Source of the DNA: Lodderomyces elongisporus
Taxonomy: Eukaryota; Ascomycota; Pichiomycetes; Serinales; Debaryomycetaceae
Assembly (NCBI RefSeq): GCF_030384665.1
Contig: NC_083679.1
Location: 744,001 to 808,000, forward strand
DNA: 64,000 bases
Reading direction: 5' to 3'
Shown here one piece after another: positions 61,542-64,000 of this stretch (positions are counted from its first letter, which is position 1; the number at the start of each line of letters is the position of its first letter). The notes beneath the pieces are model-generated. The model searched no databases. It saw nothing but the letters and a program-made list of their open reading frames with translations, and was not told where the DNA came from. The position numbers were made by a program, and so were the translations under genes.

Positions 61542-62024
61542 CTATTTGGTGTGTGCTGGTGGTGGTCCCTCTGGTCTTTGGTATTCGTAGGTTGGTGCGC
61601 CATCATTGCTGTAATATGTTCCGGATCCTGTATTACCAGTATTTCCATAATTCTCATCTGTTGTTGTTGTAGTTGCACCGCCGTATCCACCATATCCAGG
61701 TTGTCCTGCTGTGTTACCGTATTCGTTATTTGCATTATAACCGCCGTAACCGCCATAGCCGCCAGTTTGTGAGGTTTGAGGATTTTCTGGTGGATAGTAT
61801 GTTTGTTGTTGGTTGTTGTAATATTGCTGATTGTTGTTATCAGGGTAAACGACATTGGACTTGGCTCTTCTCCTTCTGACACAGAATAGCAACAACATGA
61901 TAAAGATGGGGATCAAGACAATCAACCAAAGAAACCAACGATAACGGTGCCATCCTGAGTTATTGTTGTAGTATGGATTGTAATAGTATCTTTTTGCGTG
62001 CTCTTGCACTTCCTGAATATACAT
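61542..62024 (-). CDS. Rcr1/Rcr2-like membrane protein, copy 1
   Basis: The protein has 160 residues. A short Tyr/Asn-rich N-terminus precedes a single membrane segment at about 30-49 (FLWLIVLIPIFIMLLLF), then an RRRR cluster and a long cytosolic tail rich in Gly, Tyr, Asn and Gln with GGYGGY repeats, ending in RPEGPPPAHTK. The order of one membrane helix, basic cluster and Pro-rich C-terminus fits the fungal RCR family (resistance to Congo red). S. cerevisiae Rcr1 lowers chitin deposition and Rcr2 acts in sorting of plasma-membrane transporters, working through PPxY motifs that bind the ligase Rsp5. I see no PPxY in this copy. It lies in tandem with the partial gene at 63533, which ends almost the same way. 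Confidence 0.75.
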   Translation of the reverse strand: MYIQEVQEHAKRYYYNPYYNNNSGWHRYRWFLWLIVLIPIFIMLLLFCVRRRRAKSNVVYPDNNNQQYYNNQQQTYYPPENPQTSQTGGYGGYGGYNANNEYGNTAGQPGYGGYGGATTTTTDENYGNTGNTGSGTYYSNDGAPTYEYQRPEGPPPAHTK

Positions 62025-63532
62025 CGTGTGAAATATAGTGTGAATAAATAGATGGAGCAGAGCAGAACTAGTTGAACAAAGTGCTATTGCGATTGAAGAC
62101 TGGCTTTAAATGTGTGAAAAAGAAAAATGTGTTTATGTATATATGTATATATATATATATATATATAATATTGGAAGAAAGGGTGTGCTTGTGTGTTTAT
62201 ATATAGGTACTTGTCTTGGCTCAAATATTCCAAGAATACTTTTGATAGCAATTTTAAATATATCTGTATATAATTATATGTATATATATATATATACTCA
62301 AATATAAATATATATGCAAAAAAATTTATATGAAATTGAAAACAATAAGGGCAGAGACAAAGAGAATAAAGAAACAACTTGCAGCTTATGGAATATGTCA
62401 CACAAGATTAGAAAGAAAGAAAGAGAGAATGAAAGAAAGCAACAGGCTTTGGGGTTAACTGGATGGAGGTGCTTAAAAGCAATTTGTGTATTGCACAAGG
62501 TTCAAGTCGTCTTTTTCTCATATTCTCTACCCTAAATTTATAACTTGCTTATTTCACTTATCAATCTACATTGTCTCTTAAGATGAAATTAGCAACACAC
62601 TCGTAATTCAGATGAAATGAAAAAAAAAAAAAGAAAGAAGAGAGAGATAGAAGAAAGGTTTGCTTTCAACTAGTTTGTGAAATAAACAGCAATACATATC
62701 TGAATAGTCCAAGTGGATTTTTGAAAGCAATTAACAAGTTGAGATTTCCTGTTCTTTTCACATTTTATTATTTTTTATTTGTTTTTTTTGGCACATGACG
62801 TATTATATCTTTTGTAACTATGCACGCACTCTTGCTCATACTAGATGTCTGTGTCCATATATAAAAAAAAAACAAAGAAGACAATATTTAAATATCAATT
62901 GGAAATTAAGTAGAATAGAAGGCAGAAGTAGATACTCTCATGTAGGAACTGAAACAAACGGTCAAAAGAGCAAAGATAAAGACGATGTGCACTTATCGAC
63001 TTTCTACTATTTTTATTGTTTCTGTGGTGTCAATCCCCAAGCCTTACCGTTGAGTATTAACCCCACACAATAGAACAGTACATGGTGCGGCTGTTCTTCA
63101 GCAAGAGATTTCAAATATTACATGGAACCATTGGTTAAAACAGTCAACATATAGCAATCCATATGAAGAACTATATGAAACTCTATTGCAAAGCTTGGTT
63201 TTTAGCGTACTTGAAGTATAGAATGAAAAGTATCAAGAAATAACTGCACAGCAGTAAAATACAGGTTACTTGTTAATTTTAACAATTGATAAATATATAT
63301 ATATATATATATACATAATTATTCTAATATATAACATGGTGCAATAGTCGGTCAGAAATTGGAAAAGAAATATAAAAATGAAATTTGAATAAAGATATTG
63401 CTATTGAAGTATACATATGATATTTTTCGGACATCGTGTCTATTGCTGAGAGAAAAAAAAAACACAAACAAATTGCACATCTAAAACATAATTGTCGACT
63501 GTTAGGATAGTCTAACCTACTATCGTGTTCAC
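62025..63532. other. intergenic region between the two RCR-like genes
   Basis: No credible gene is visible. TA-rich runs occur at about 62140-62167, 62278-62310 and 63293-63315, with AAAG repeats near 62410-62440. A plus-strand frame at 62795-63073 has poor composition and spans an A-run; I reject it. The left part is the promoter of RCR-like copy 1. Confidence 0.5.
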
Positions 63533-64000
63533 CTAATCACGTAAATAAGCTGGTGGTGGTGGTGGACCCGTTGGTCGTTCGAAATTGTTAAATTCGTTCA
63601 GACCAGCTGAATTCACAACACCATCTTTGGCTTGTGGTGTTCCAACTTCCTTGCTGTTTCCATTAATAGTAGTAGTAGTATTATACCCACCGTAGTCACC
63701 GTAGTCACCATTAAGCGTGTACGGTGAATTGTGATCGTATACACCAGTCTGTGCAGATTGCTCAATATCACGAGCTCTTTGTTTTCTTTTGCGTGAACGG
63801 TACCACAAGTATATGAAGAGCAATATGATTGGAACAAGAATCAACAACATCAAAAGCCATCTGCGATCCCAATCTCCATCATCCTCGTTTCCATTGGAAC
63901 CGCCACCATGTGCATGAGCAGCATATGCGCCAGCACCAGCTGCACCCCCAGCGGCTGTTCCTGAACCCCCTCGATAAGAACTAGATGAACCCAGACCTGA
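63533..64000 (-). CDS. Rcr1/Rcr2-like membrane protein, copy 2 (N-terminus outside the window)
   Basis: The minus-strand frame is open from the window edge (64000) to TAG at 63533-63535, at least 155 residues. A Ser/Gly/Ala-rich luminal part precedes DDGDWDRRWLL, one membrane segment (LLMLLILVPIILLFIYLW), a basic RSRKRKQR cluster and a tail ending in RPTGPPPPPAYLRD. The PPAY is a PPxY motif of the kind bound by Rsp5-type ubiquitin ligases, as in S. cerevisiae Rcr1/2. An in-frame CTG falls in the serine/glycine tract at the edge, which makes sense if read as serine. The gene lies in tandem with copy 1 and shares its overall plan. The true start lies beyond the window. Confidence 0.75.
   Translation of the reverse strand, partial: SGLGSSSSYRGGSGTAAGGAAGAGAYAAHAHGGGSNGNEDDGDWDRRWLLMLLILVPIILLFIYLWYRSRKRKQRARDIEQSAQTGVYDHNSPYTLNGDYGDYGGYNTTTTINGNSKEVGTPQAKDGVVNSAGLNEFNNFERPTGPPPPPAYLRD

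Noticed and set aside
62795..63073. 92-codon plus-strand frame between the RCR-like genes
   Set aside because: It crosses an A-run coding a Lys stretch and has no recognisable motif; likely chance.

Overview
This 64 kb window looks like nuclear chromosomal DNA of a budding yeast, most likely from the CUG-Ser (Candida/Lodderomyces) clade; Lodderomyces elongisporus or a close relative is my best guess, and it is inference. The signs are yeast-type genes with few, short introns (donor GTACGT, branch TACTAAC-like, acceptor AG), very AT-rich intergenic DNA packed with microsatellites, long gene-free stretches, and in-frame CTG codons that are absent from CPR1 but occur in serine-rich tracts. Proteins described here should be translated with CTG as serine.

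Layout, left to right. 1-20 kb: the 3' end of an unknown gene, a Vps3844/DUF3844-type membrane protein, ERV2 (ER sulfhydryl oxidase), a spliced STE18 (G-protein gamma subunit), GOS1 (Golgi SNARE), MCP1 (mitochondrial membrane protein), ISU1 (Fe-S scaffold), a large MHP1-like leucine-rich-repeat protein, and RPL5. 19-32 kb: an unrecognised Thr/Pro-repeat protein, a 6 kb gene-free region, an acidic ECM13-like protein, another 3.5 kb gene-free region, and a spliced DUF202 membrane protein. 32.9-45 kb: GIR2 and NBP2, a divergent pair whose shared promoter is split by a complete 8,654 bp Ty3/gypsy (Metaviridae) LTR retrotransposon. 45-64 kb: a very large RRN5-like SANT protein, two multi-pass membrane proteins of unknown function with 3-4 kb of gene-free DNA upstream of each, CPR1 (cyclophilin), an AHP1-type peroxiredoxin, and a tandem pair of RCR1/2-like membrane proteins, the second running off the window.

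The clearest mobile feature is the retrotransposon at 34238-42891. Its two 454 bp LTRs look identical, it has a 5 bp target duplication (ACAAC), primer-binding and polypurine sites, and intact gag and pol in a +1 relation. The overlap holds GCG AGG C, which combines the P-site codon of the Ty3 shift site with the A-site part of the Ty1 shift site. I read it as recent and probably still competent.

The host genes form no operon or pathway cluster. They are ordinary single yeast genes for secretion and ER redox (ERV2, GOS1, Vps3844-like), mitochondria (MCP1, ISU1), translation and rDNA transcription (RPL5, GIR2, RRN5), signalling (STE18, NBP2) and stress or surface functions (AHP1, CPR1, RCR-like). 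I saw no convincing tRNA, rRNA, snRNA or CRISPR array.
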